A DNA stretch of 8,945 nucleotides, from the NCBI GenBank assembly GCA_036394315.1, contig DASWFI010000020.1, positions 1-8,945 on the forward strand. Reading direction: 5' to 3'. The position numbers and the translations under genes are program-made. Origin of the DNA: DASWFI01 sp036394315. Its GTDB lineage: Bacteria; Patescibacteriota; Doudnabacteria; UBA920; O2-02-FULL-48-8. The stretch's first letter is position 1. Every line of letters starts with the position of its first letter. The notes beneath the pieces were generated by a model. It saw only the letters and a program-made list of their open reading frames with translations. It ran no database searches and was not told the DNA's origin. This document shows positions 1 through 5,170 of this stretch, piece after piece.

Positions 1-1948
1 CTGTAATGGTATGGGACCCATTGGTAGCAGTGGTGGTATCCCATATGATGGAATAAGGGGCTGTAGTATCTTCAGGACCAAGGTTAACTCCATCAAGTTT
101 GAACTGAACTCCTGCTACTCCTACGTTGTCTGAAGCATTAGCTGTGATAAATACCCCTGTACCAGAGACTGTGGCTCCTGCAGCTGGAGATGAGATACTG
201 ACTGTGGGAGGAGTTGTGTCAATTACTGTCAGAACAAAGCTCGTGGTCTGAACAGTGGATCCGGAACTGCCAGTCACTGTAATCGTAGCAGCACCCACTG
301 GAGTGGATGAGGTGGTATTAACAGTCATTGTGGTAGAACAGCTAGGATTACAGGAGGTTGGAGAGAAGGAAGCAGTAGCAGCAGTTGGCAGGCCTGAAGC
401 TGTAAAGGATACAGCCTGGGTGGTACCAGATGATAAGGTGGAGGTAATGGTATTGGTGCTGGATGATCCTTGATTGACTGTTCTTGCTCCGGCATTACTC
501 ATGGTGAAGTTAAAGGGTGGGGTGCCTCCGGGAATGCCTACGGAGAAGACATGAACTATTGGATCACACTGGCCAGTGCTGCAACTAACTGTCATATACG
601 CAAGACGGGTAGCAGGATCCCAGGCCATGCCGACTTGACTACCGCCAGTCCCATCACCAAAGGCTTTAAATGCCCAGCCGGTGTATGGATAGATATCCCA
701 TGGATTCTTGCTTCCATTTTTGACTAGAAGCAAATCATTTATATCATAGGCCCATGCAAATTCGGTATAAGGATAAGCATGATCGCCTTTACCAGAATCT
801 TGCGGATCATAACAATAGAGAACTTCACCGTTGAAGCCAGGTACTGGCTTTCCGTTTAAACTTAAATCAGCAGTCCCCTCTCCATAACAATATCGACCTA
901 GACCTTTACGACCAAAGAAGATTACACTTCTTGTACCGTCTGCAAACAACACGCCATGGATATTTGACGTATTCTCAAAGTAAGGAATCGTAAAATTGCC
1001 ACGACCATGCGGGTCAGTGATCGTAATATTCGGCACTTGCCTTCCACATACAATTTGGGTGGGTAAATTTGAGTCCCATTGTCCCAAACATGAATGATCG
1101 CCATTTTCATAATAAACCAGAGGCTTGGAAGCAATAACTGTGCTGGCAGCAGGTTGGGCCGTTAAAGCATCAGCATCAATGACATGAAGAGATGGGCCAG
1201 CGGGAGCACAACTGATAATTGAAAGTGGGGTTCCACCGCTTACTACCTTCCCTCCAAATGCCGATTGCCATTCAGGAGGAATCAGGGCCATAAATCCTCC
1301 ACCAAGCCAGCGTGCCCCAGCCGGTGAGTTAAAAGCATAAGGCCCAGTAGCTTGGGATGATTGATTAAAGTTAATTGGAGAGACCCAGGCTGATTTAGTC
1401 TGACTGCAGTTGGCATCATAAGCTGTCTCTTCAGTTCCAATCAATTTTCCATTATAAATAATGGTATTTAAAGTACCTTCACTGGTTAAGGCTTGGGCAC
1501 CCTTGCCATTACTTGGATCAGCAAAGCCTTGCACCACAGTAGCTGTGGCAAGACCCGCATCCCCTACTCCTGGTGCATCCGGATCTCTGATAGTGGAGGG
1601 GATTTTGACCTGGGCCAGACTTGGTGTGGTAGAAACATATCCTGCAGACAGATATCCTGTGATAAATAATGATTTACCATTGACTGGATCATTGTATACA
1701 GCACCGCCTGTGGAGGCGTTGCTGTAATCAAATATTCCATTAGGCATGCCATAAGGATCACCCGGTAATTTGAATGCTCCTACATAGGTAAAGTCTGATT
1801 GATACAACAGCTGGGGTCCTGCTGCCTTAACGTTAGCAGGATGAACAGAGCTAGGAGAAATACTCTCTATCCAAACAAAACTAGCTGCTAACAATATCAG
1901 GAGCAGCAGCTTGGAGAACTTACTATATTTGTTGATTTTTGTTTCCAT
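1..1948 (-). CDS. Large secreted protein with propeller-like region and Ig-like domains (C-terminus cut by window edge)
   Basis: The minus frame is open from an ATG at 1948 to the window edge: 649 codons, no stop. Residues 1-28 are a signal peptide-like segment (METKINKYSK, then the hydrophobic run LLLLILLAASFVW). Residues 45-470 are rich in Gly, Asn, Tyr and Trp and repeat blade-like pieces such as YNDPVNGKSLF and AWDPATRLAY, suggesting a beta-propeller; I do not recognise the family. Residues 478-575 form a Ser/Thr-rich Ig-like module with two cysteines (SCNPSC). A bacterial Ig domain of the Big_7 kind starts at about 577 (DTTPPTVSISSP, then ASDNVGVAGVQFKLDG) and runs off the edge. Inference: an exported surface or adhesive protein; any anchor lies outside the window. 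It looks less AT-rich than its neighbours, which fits its Gly/Ala/Thr/Pro-rich composition but could also mean transfer. No Shine-Dalgarno precedes the start; the promoter at 1970-1998 supports it. Confidence 0.85.
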   Translation of the reverse strand, partial: METKINKYSKFSKLLLLILLAASFVWIESISPSSVHPANVKAAGPQLLYQSDFTYVGAFKLPGDPYGMPNGIFDYSNASTGGAVYNDPVNGKSLFITGYLSAGYVSTTPSLAQVKIPSTIRDPDAPGVGDAGLATATVVQGFADPSNGKGAQALTSEGTLNTIIYNGKLIGTEETAYDANCSQTKSAWVSPINFNQSSQATGPYAFNSPAGARWLGGGFMALIPPEWQSAFGGKVVSGGTPLSIISCAPAGPSLHVIDADALTAQPAASTVIASKPLVYYENGDHSCLGQWDSNLPTQIVCGRQVPNITITDPHGRGNFTIPYFENTSNIHGVLFADGTRSVIFFGRKGLGRYCYGEGTADLSLNGKPVPGFNGEVLYCYDPQDSGKGDHAYPYTEFAWAYDINDLLLVKNGSKNPWDIYPYTGWAFKAFGDGTGGSQVGMAWDPATRLAYMTVSCSTGQCDPIVHVFSVGIPGGTPPFNFTMSNAGARTVNQGSSSTNTITSTLSSGTTQAVSFTASGLPTAATASFSPTSCNPSCSTTMTVNTTSSTPVGAATITVTGSSGSTVQTTSFVLTVIDTTPPTVSISSPAAGATVSGTGVFITANASDNVGVAGVQFKLDGVNLGPEDTTAPYSIIWDTTTATNGSHTIT

Positions 1949-1969
1949 TTAGAGTGTATATTTAAATAC

Positions 1970-1998
1970 ATTATAGCATAAAATAGGATTTTTGTAAA
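1970..1998 (-). promoter_or_regulatory. Sigma70-type promoter of the secreted protein gene
   Basis: Read on the minus strand: TTTACA (-35, 1993-1998), a 17-base spacer, then a perfect TATAAT (-10, 1970-1975). Predicted start near 1963 leaves a leader of about 15 bases before the ATG at 1948, without a Shine-Dalgarno. It lies just behind the stop of the upstream operon, and no terminator is visible between them, so read-through may add to expression. The 12-bp palindrome AGATTTAAATCT (1998-2009) touches the -35 box. Confidence 0.7.
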
Positions 1999-2024
1999 GA
2001 TTTAAATCTCCATTCAATAATAAT

Positions 2025-2837
2025 TTAAAATTTCCTTTCTCTTCCTACAATCATTTTCAGCATATGAGGCACCACGCTTATATTTACGGGACTTTTGGCG
2101 ACGATCAACTCCCCGACTTTTAAATTTAATCCTTGTGGAGACAGTATTTCGATTTGTTTGGCGTGCACTACTGAGGCTTGCGGAATTTTTTCAAAATGGC
2201 CTGTAAGTATCTGTTTACGATACTGGATTGTTTTCCATTTTGATAATTCGGGCAAAAATAATATATCCAAGTTTCCATCCGTAGGATTAGCCATTCGTTC
2301 TTCCGTTTGCGAATCCCGGCTATTCACAATTATTCCCGCGATAACCCGGAGTGTTGCCTGATACTGACCGTCTGCAGAAAATTTAATTTCGAAAGTTTTA
2401 CCAGGTGCTGGCAACCATCCGGTTTGTATTTCACCGAAGCTGAGTTTGGATAAGAAATAATAATTATTGTTTACCAAACCTAAATCCATAGCTTCGATGC
2501 GTCTGAATGCAATGACTTTTGCTGCTTGAGAAATATTGTTAACACCCAAGATATTTGCTAATTCTGATTGAACCATTGGAATGAAACCAACGACAACTTC
2601 TCTTTTGCCAATTGCGTTTATCATTTCATGTAAAGTTTGGTCGCTCCCGACTGCTACGATGGTTTTGGCTTCCCGCGCAAAGGCGTTTTCTACCAGTTGC
2701 TGAATCGTCCGTAGCCCTGTAACCCGCACGACTTCTCCCGCTATTTTGTACTCAGACAAAGATGAGTACAAAACATTTTGTACTCGTTCAAATTCTTTCT
2801 GTGAAATTTTTTGGGGATCAACAATATAGTAGTACAT
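2025..2837 (-). CDS. Degenerate diacylglycerol kinase catalytic-domain-like protein
   Basis: This 270-residue protein has the layout of the DAG kinase / lipid kinase catalytic fold. The nucleotide-binding loop is at residues 61-76 (VAVGSDQTLHEMINAI), the second glycine-rich segment at 83-98 (VVGFIPMVQSELANILG), and the conserved R-x-(D/E)-LG-x-VN stretch at 112-123. The usual GGDGT is GSDQT, the usual GTGND is VQSEL, and the C-terminal DGE triad appears as VGE. Known for the family: these residues bind ATP/Mg and are needed for phosphorylating lipids. Inference: it may bind a nucleotide or lipid without classical kinase activity, or belong to a divergent CPR subfamily. It starts 1 base after the bactofilin stop codon and is last in the DUF4446-bactofilin operon. 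No signal peptide or membrane segment is seen, so it is probably cytosolic or membrane-peripheral. Confidence 0.72.
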   Translation of the reverse strand: MYYYIVDPQKISQKEFERVQNVLYSSLSEYKIAGEVVRVTGLRTIQQLVENAFAREAKTIVAVGSDQTLHEMINAIGKREVVVGFIPMVQSELANILGVNNISQAAKVIAFRRIEAMDLGLVNNNYYFLSKLSFGEIQTGWLPAPGKTFEIKFSADGQYQATLRVIAGIIVNSRDSQTEERMANPTDGNLDILFLPELSKWKTIQYRKQILTGHFEKIPQASVVHAKQIEILSPQGLNLKVGELIVAKSPVNISVVPHMLKMIVGRERKF

Positions 2838-2838
2838 G

Positions 2839-3201
2839 TCATTGCTGTGGTTCAGTTATTTGGGATTTCGGCTCAGTCATTTTACAGGCCCCTGAAAAAT
2901 AAGCGCCTTCCCGAATACCCAAGGCCCCACAGCTGATGTTCCCAATGATTTTGCCTGTTTCAAGAATAAGCAGCACGCCTTTAACTGTTACATTGCCGCG
3001 AATAATTCCGCCAATTGTCGCATTGGCAGCTAAAATATCGGCGTCAATCTGAGCACTCGGTCCCACCATCAGATTTTTATTAGTGTGTACTTTACCTGTG
3101 ATGATTCCATCAATAGTAATATCCCCATTGCTTTTAAGTTCCCCTTCTATTCGCATTGAAGAGGAAACGATTGTTTCAGGATTGTCTTGACTTCTAGCCA
3201 T
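2839..3201 (-). CDS. Bactofilin (polymer-forming cytoskeletal protein)
   Basis: This 120-residue protein matches the bactofilin family (PF04519). A short polar tail (1-15) leads into a right-handed beta-helix core at about 16-107, with the usual alternation of hydrophobic and Gly residues: SMRIEGELKSNGDITIDG, then GKVHTNKNLMVGPSA, IGGIIRGNVTVKG and ETGKIIGNISC. Length is typical. Bactofilins polymerise without nucleotides into filaments on the inner membrane; in other bacteria they shape the cell, organise wall enzymes or help position ParABS. The short disordered C-terminal tail (KMTEPKSQITEPQQ) is common. It is the middle gene of a minus-strand operon: 6 bases after DUF4446 and 1 base before the DAG-kinase-like gene. 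No Shine-Dalgarno is visible, so coupling to upstream translation is likely. The stop is TGA. Confidence 0.92.
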   Translation of the reverse strand: MARSQDNPETIVSSSMRIEGELKSNGDITIDGIITGKVHTNKNLMVGPSAQIDADILAANATIGGIIRGNVTVKGVLLILETGKIIGNISCGALGIREGAYFSGACKMTEPKSQITEPQQ

Positions 3202-3207
3202 GAAGGA

Positions 3208-3672
3208 TTATTTTGCTTTTTTAATTGCTTCCTGTTCTTCTTCCGTGAGTTGCGATTCGGATTTTGCTGCTTTAATCATTTTCGAATAAACTCGCGTGCC
3301 TTCGCGGCCGTGCAACGATGAAATAACCACGCCGTCATCATGGGCATTCAGTAAGGCGACAGCGAAACTGACGTTGCCACCGGCGTCATCAAATGGATTG
3401 TATCGAACAAATCCGATTTTCTGAAAATTATCTTCGTTGTCTTTATAGAGCTGAGTCAGACTTTTATTCTGAATTTTTAATTCCTGGTTAAATTTTGTCA
3501 GAGCCCGGTTCTGATCGATCAAAATTTGTTCCAGGTCTTTCTTCAGTCCTGAGGCAAAAAATTCTTGACGCAACCGTTCGAGTCGAGCCAACCGGAAAGT
3601 CTGCCAGATTACCAGGAACAGAAGCACGATGGATAAGCCAGCAGAAAAATAGGCAATAGAATTAGCATTCAT
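3208..3672 (-). CDS. DUF4446 family membrane-anchored protein
   Basis: From the ATG at 3672 this encodes 154 residues. Residues 7-26 are one membrane segment (AYFSAGLSIVLLFLVIWQTF). Residues 30-85 are charged and Gln/Leu-rich, probably a coiled coil. Residues 86-131 are the DUF4446 core (KIGFVRYNPFDDAGGN, SFAVALL, VVISSLHGREGTRVYSK). The tail is acidic then basic. The function of the family is unknown to me; its genes recur near parA/parB and bactofilins in Firmicutes and CPR as far as I recall. The frame could extend to a TTG at 3696, but that lies upstream of a good -10 box whose predicted start falls on the ATG at 3672, so I chose the ATG. First gene of the operon with bactofilin and the DAG-kinase-like protein, divergent from the small membrane protein at 3753. 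Confidence 0.88.
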   Translation of the reverse strand: MNANSIAYFSAGLSIVLLFLVIWQTFRLARLERLRQEFFASGLKKDLEQILIDQNRALTKFNQELKIQNKSLTQLYKDNEDNFQKIGFVRYNPFDDAGGNVSFAVALLNAHDDGVVISSLHGREGTRVYSKMIKAAKSESQLTEEEQEAIKKAK

Positions 3673-3678
3673 GCGGGC

Positions 3679-3707
3679 ATTATATATCAAAAGCAATAGA
3701 TTGAAAA
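3679..3707 (-). promoter_or_regulatory. Promoter of the DUF4446-bactofilin operon
   Basis: On the minus strand: TTTTCA (-35-like, 3702-3707), 17-base spacer, perfect TATAAT (-10, 3679-3684). The predicted transcription start, 7 bases past the -10, is 3672, exactly the A of the ATG of the DUF4446 gene, implying a leaderless mRNA. It sits back to back with the -10 for the plus-strand gene at 3753. Confidence 0.55.
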
Positions 3708-3726
3708 ATAAGGCTGCGAATGCTAC

Positions 3727-3732
3727 TATAAT
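3727..3732 (+). promoter_or_regulatory. -10 box for the small membrane protein gene
   Basis: A perfect TATAAT 20 bases upstream of the ATG at 3753. A TTGAAA at 3701-3706 could be the -35, but the spacer would be 20 bases, longer than usual, and it overlaps the -35 of the divergent promoter. Predicted start near 3739 gives a leader of about 14 bases (AT-rich, no Shine-Dalgarno). Shared -35 space implies the two transcription units may compete. Confidence 0.4.
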
Positions 3733-3752
3733 ACCGTATTAATTAAACTAAT

Positions 3753-3935
3753 ATGATTAAAAACAGTGGAGTTTCGGTGCGTAATGAACAGGAAGAATAC
3801 GCCCAGATCAGAGGAGATTTGATTTTCGTGGTTATGATGAATGTAGTTTTTTTTGCCGTTCTTCTCGGGCTTTATTTCTACAATCAATCGACCGGCCGTG
3901 TGGATCAGTTCTTCGCGCATTTGTTGAAGTTTTAG
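3753..3935 (+). CDS. Small single-pass membrane protein, 60 residues
   Basis: A 60-residue protein with a polar N-terminus (MIKNSGVSVRNEQEEYAQIR), one hydrophobic segment at about 22-43 (LIFVVMMNVVFFAVLLGLYF) and a short C-terminal part (YNQSTGRVDQFFAHLLKF). I do not know a named family, but the composition (YAQIRGDL before the helix, FAHLLKF at the end) looks like a conserved small CPR membrane protein rather than a chance frame. The antisense frame here is a shadow. It stands alone, divergent from the DUF4446 operon and upstream of a tRNA gene, with its own -10 box. Function unknown; a partner for a membrane complex is possible but unsupported. Positively charged residues flank both ends of the helix, so topology is uncertain. 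Confidence 0.75.
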   Translation: MIKNSGVSVRNEQEEYAQIRGDLIFVVMMNVVFFAVLLGLYFYNQSTGRVDQFFAHLLKF

Positions 3936-3946
3936 TGAGAGGAGTG

Positions 3947-4000
3947 GCGATCAGACTGTAGGATTTTTACGAAGTAAAATGCGAAGTGTCTGTCGATCGC
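3947..4000 (+). other. Imperfect stem-loop just upstream of the tRNA gene
   Basis: GCGATC-AGAC (3947-3956) can pair with GTCT-(GTC bulge)-GATCGC (3988-4000), a 10-bp stem with a 3-base bulge. Inside the loop a second perfect hairpin forms: TTTTAC (3965-3970), GAA, GTAAAA (3974-3979). There is no T-run after the outer stem, so it is not a classical terminator. It could be a processing or leader structure of the pre-tRNA, a 3'-end structure of the small membrane gene, or chance. Confidence 0.35.
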
Positions 4001-4005
4001 GACGA

Positions 4006-4079
4006 GGGCCCGTAGTAAAGTGGCATTACACGGCATTCGCATTGCTGAGGCGGGAGTTCGATTCTCCCCGGGTCCACCA
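4006..4079 (+). tRNA. tRNA-Ala (anticodon CGC)
   Basis: A complete 74-base cloverleaf. The acceptor arm GGGCCCG pairs with CGGGTCC and includes the G3-U70 wobble that identifies alanine tRNAs. The D arm is GTAA / TTAC with a GG-containing loop. The anticodon arm is CGGCA / TGCTG with loop TTCGCAT, so the anticodon is CGC (4038-4040), reading GCG. A 5-base variable loop follows, then the T arm GGGAG / CTCCC with loop TTCGATT. A73 and CCA are encoded. No promoter or terminator is obvious. No second copy of its 3' end is seen in the window, so there is no direct sign of an integrase attachment site, although the DNA downstream looks accessory. Confidence 0.95.
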
Positions 4080-4085
4080 GAAAAT

Positions 4086-4230
4086 ATGGAAATCATTTTA
4101 CTAGCCATGCAATTTGGAAATTTTCCGTTTCAAGAAGTTTAATTTTTCCCAAGAGCAAATAATCGAAACTATTAAACATCCCAAACTGATTGATGCAAAC
4201 GGCCACGTCCAAGTGCTCTATCGAGCCTAG
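4086..4230 (+). pseudogene. Remnant of a DUF4258-like gene, two frameshifts
   Basis: Three frames read in turn give a continuous protein: MEII (from the ATG at 4086), then FTSHAIWKFSV (about 4099-4131), then FKKFNFSQEQIIETIKHP and LIDANGHVQVLYRA, ending at TAG 4228-4230. Each junction needs one extra base, near 4099 and 4132, both beside short runs of T or A. The pieces follow the order of a DUF4258 domain (start strand, S-H-A, K/R-F, then I-x-x-x-I-x-x-P). The C-terminal half (usually R-V-V-Y and a final strand) is missing. DUF4258 proteins are small, often toxin-like or restriction-associated, but a function cannot be claimed for a remnant. Two sequencing deletions are an alternative, though the 3' truncation argues for real decay. 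Confidence 0.5.
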
Positions 4231-4251
4231 GAAACATCAAATCATACAGCT

Positions 4252-4265
4252 AAAATAGCTATTTT
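4252..4265. repeat. 14-bp perfect palindrome
   Basis: AAAATAGCTATTTT is a perfect 14-bp palindrome in the gap between the DUF4258 remnant and the DUF5678 gene. It has no separate loop and no following T-run long enough for a terminator. It may be an operator or chance in AT-rich DNA. Confidence 0.35.
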
Positions 4266-4270
4266 GTCAA

Positions 4271-4300
4271 TGCCATCGTTATGATTGTCATCGTTATGAT
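4271..4300. repeat. Two tandem 15-base units
   Basis: TGCCATCGTTATGAT is followed immediately by TGTCATCGTTATGAT, differing at one base. The pair lies 18 bases upstream of the -35 box of the DUF5678 promoter, so it could bind a regulator as two same-face-offset sites; it may equally be a slippage product. Confidence 0.6.
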
Positions 4301-4317
4301 AGGCTTGCGCCCTCCAG

Positions 4318-4345
4318 TTGACATTAAGTGATATTTTGGTAGGAT
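4318..4345 (+). promoter_or_regulatory. Promoter of the DUF5678-protease pair
   Basis: Perfect TTGACA (4318-4323), 16-base spacer, and an extended -10 (TGG then TAGGAT, 4340-4345). Predicted start is about 4352, the A of the ATG of the DUF5678 gene, implying a leaderless transcript; there is no Shine-Dalgarno. Two tandem 15-base units lie just upstream. Confidence 0.55.
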
Positions 4346-4351
4346 GTATAC

Positions 4352-4537
4352 ATGAATACTGAACTAAATAAGTATATAAATAAGTGGGTAGCTTTTGAAG
4401 ACAGCACTGATAAGATTGTTGGTGCTGGTAATGATGCCGTGGAAGCTAAAAAAGACGCCGAAAAAAAAGGCTACAAAGGAGAATTGGTTTTTTTCAAGGT
4501 TTTTCCGTTTAGCCAATACGTTCCCGCAAGTAGATGA
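4352..4537 (+). CDS. DUF5678-like small protein
   Basis: A 61-residue protein whose pattern matches the DUF5678 family: an N-terminal helix ending in KWVAFEDSTDKIVGAGNDAVEAKKDAEKKGY (given in parts: KWVAF, KIVGAGNDAVEAKKDA, KGY), then a strand with ELVFFKVFPF. No membrane segment or signal is seen, so it is probably cytosolic. The function of the family is unknown. Its stop overlaps the start of the retropepsin-like gene (ATGA at 4534-4537), so the two are translationally coupled. DUF5678 genes are recurrently paired with such aspartic proteases as far as I recall, suggesting a two-part module, possibly antitoxin-like or a substrate/regulator. It has its own promoter and probably a leaderless mRNA. 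A +1-frame overlapping frame at 4395 is a shadow. Confidence 0.7.
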   Translation: MNTELNKYINKWVAFEDSTDKIVGAGNDAVEAKKDAEKKGYKGELVFFKVFPFSQYVPASR

Positions 4538-4941
4538 AGTTCAGCTATCGAAAAGTTCCGTCTTCAAACAATCCTAATGATCCTTGGATTCCAAGACCGA
4601 TCGTTAGGGTTGAACTTTTTTATGGCAACCAACACCAAAAAGTTGATGCTCTGCTCGATTCAGGGGCAGACGCTTCACTTTTTCATTCCTCGATTGCCGA
4701 TCTACTAGGTATTAAATTGACGGATGGCTTGGAAAAAGAATTTTTTGGGATTTCAGAGAAGTCTATTAAGGTTTATTTTCACAAGATTCAAATGCAGATT
4801 GCCGGGTTCGATAAACCCTTCGAAGCATTGGTTGGTTTTACAAAATCAGACGGTGTTTCGGGTTTACTTGGCCAAGCCGACTTTTTTGAAAAATATAAAA
4901 TTACATTCGACCGGAAAAAAGAAGAAATAGAGATTAAATAA
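4534..4941 (+). CDS. Retropepsin-like aspartic protease
   Basis: A 135-residue single-domain aspartic protease of the retroviral fold. The catalytic motif is D42-S43-G44-A45 in ALLDSGADASLF, a D-S/T-G-A signature. The flap region is around 68-90. The second conserved segment is GLLGQADFFEKYKITFD (110-126), corresponding to I-L-G-x-D-x-F in bacterial retropepsin-like proteins. Such proteins act as homodimers, each giving one Asp, and hydrolyse peptide bonds. No signal peptide or membrane segment is visible, so it probably works in the cytosol. It starts inside the DUF5678 stop codon (ATGA overlap) and ends in a hairpin terminator. Substrate unknown; the coupled small protein is a candidate partner. 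The other frame across it (4724) is a shadow. Confidence 0.8.
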   Translation: MKFSYRKVPSSNNPNDPWIPRPIVRVELFYGNQHQKVDALLDSGADASLFHSSIADLLGIKLTDGLEKEFFGISEKSIKVYFHKIQMQIAGFDKPFEALVGFTKSDGVSGLLGQADFFEKYKITFDRKKEEIEIK

Positions 4942-4961
4942 TCGCTCAAGGGCGATTTTTT
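4940..4961 (+). terminator. Rho-independent terminator after the protease gene
   Basis: AATCGC (4940-4945), loop TCAAGG, GCGATT (4952-4957), followed by TTTT up to 4961. The stem is 6 bp and overlaps the last bases of the stop codon, closing the DUF5678-protease unit. Confidence 0.75.
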
Positions 4962-5052
4962 AACAAAGTCAGGTTGAGCGCTGATAGTTTTTGATTGATT
5001 TGCCGTTTATAACTACAGTTTAATACAACTCTTGGGGTAATAGTATTGATTA

Positions 5053-5170
5053 CTACACTTTTTCAAGCACTTTCTGTAAACTCGGCGAAGCGTTATAATA
5101 CTCCCAGAATCTAGAAAGGTAGTCTTTAAGCTGGTCCGACGTTTTACCCTCTAAGTCCACCAAAAGAATG
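5053..5170 (-). pseudogene. Possible C-terminal gene remnant or micro-protein
   Basis: The minus frame ending at TAG 5053-5055 reads ILLVDLEGKTSDQLKDYL then SRFWEYYNASPSLQKVLEKV, a protein-like helical C-terminus. Upstream of about 5168 the frame runs antisense to the C39-like gene and is there a shadow. So this is either the tail of a lost gene whose 5' part was replaced, or a short protein starting at a TTG or GTG near 5163-5170. I do not recognise the family. No promoter is evident for it. The opposite strand has a TATAAT at 5094-5099, a weak candidate -10 for the C39-like gene. Confidence 0.25.

Noticed and set aside
255..1761. Short open frames on the plus strand and in another minus frame across 255-1761
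   Set aside because: They lie inside the 649-codon open frame on the minus strand, have low-complexity content (for example Val-rich runs) and no promoters; they are shadows of the secreted protein gene.
3673..3696. TTG start giving a DUF4446 protein longer by 8 residues
   Set aside because: The good -10 box at 3679-3684 lies inside that extension, so the transcript would begin after it.
4252..4265. Palindrome as a terminator of the DUF4258 remnant
   Set aside because: It is an uninterrupted AT-rich palindrome without a loop or a following T-run, so a hairpin terminator is not supported.
2839..4537. Recoding of TGA, as in some CPR groups
   Set aside because: TGA ends the bactofilin and DUF5678 genes at the expected lengths, and no conserved frame is interrupted by it.
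4055..5170. Integrated element bounded by a duplicated tRNA 3' end
   Set aside because: No second copy of the tRNA-Ala 3' end and no integrase gene are seen in the window.
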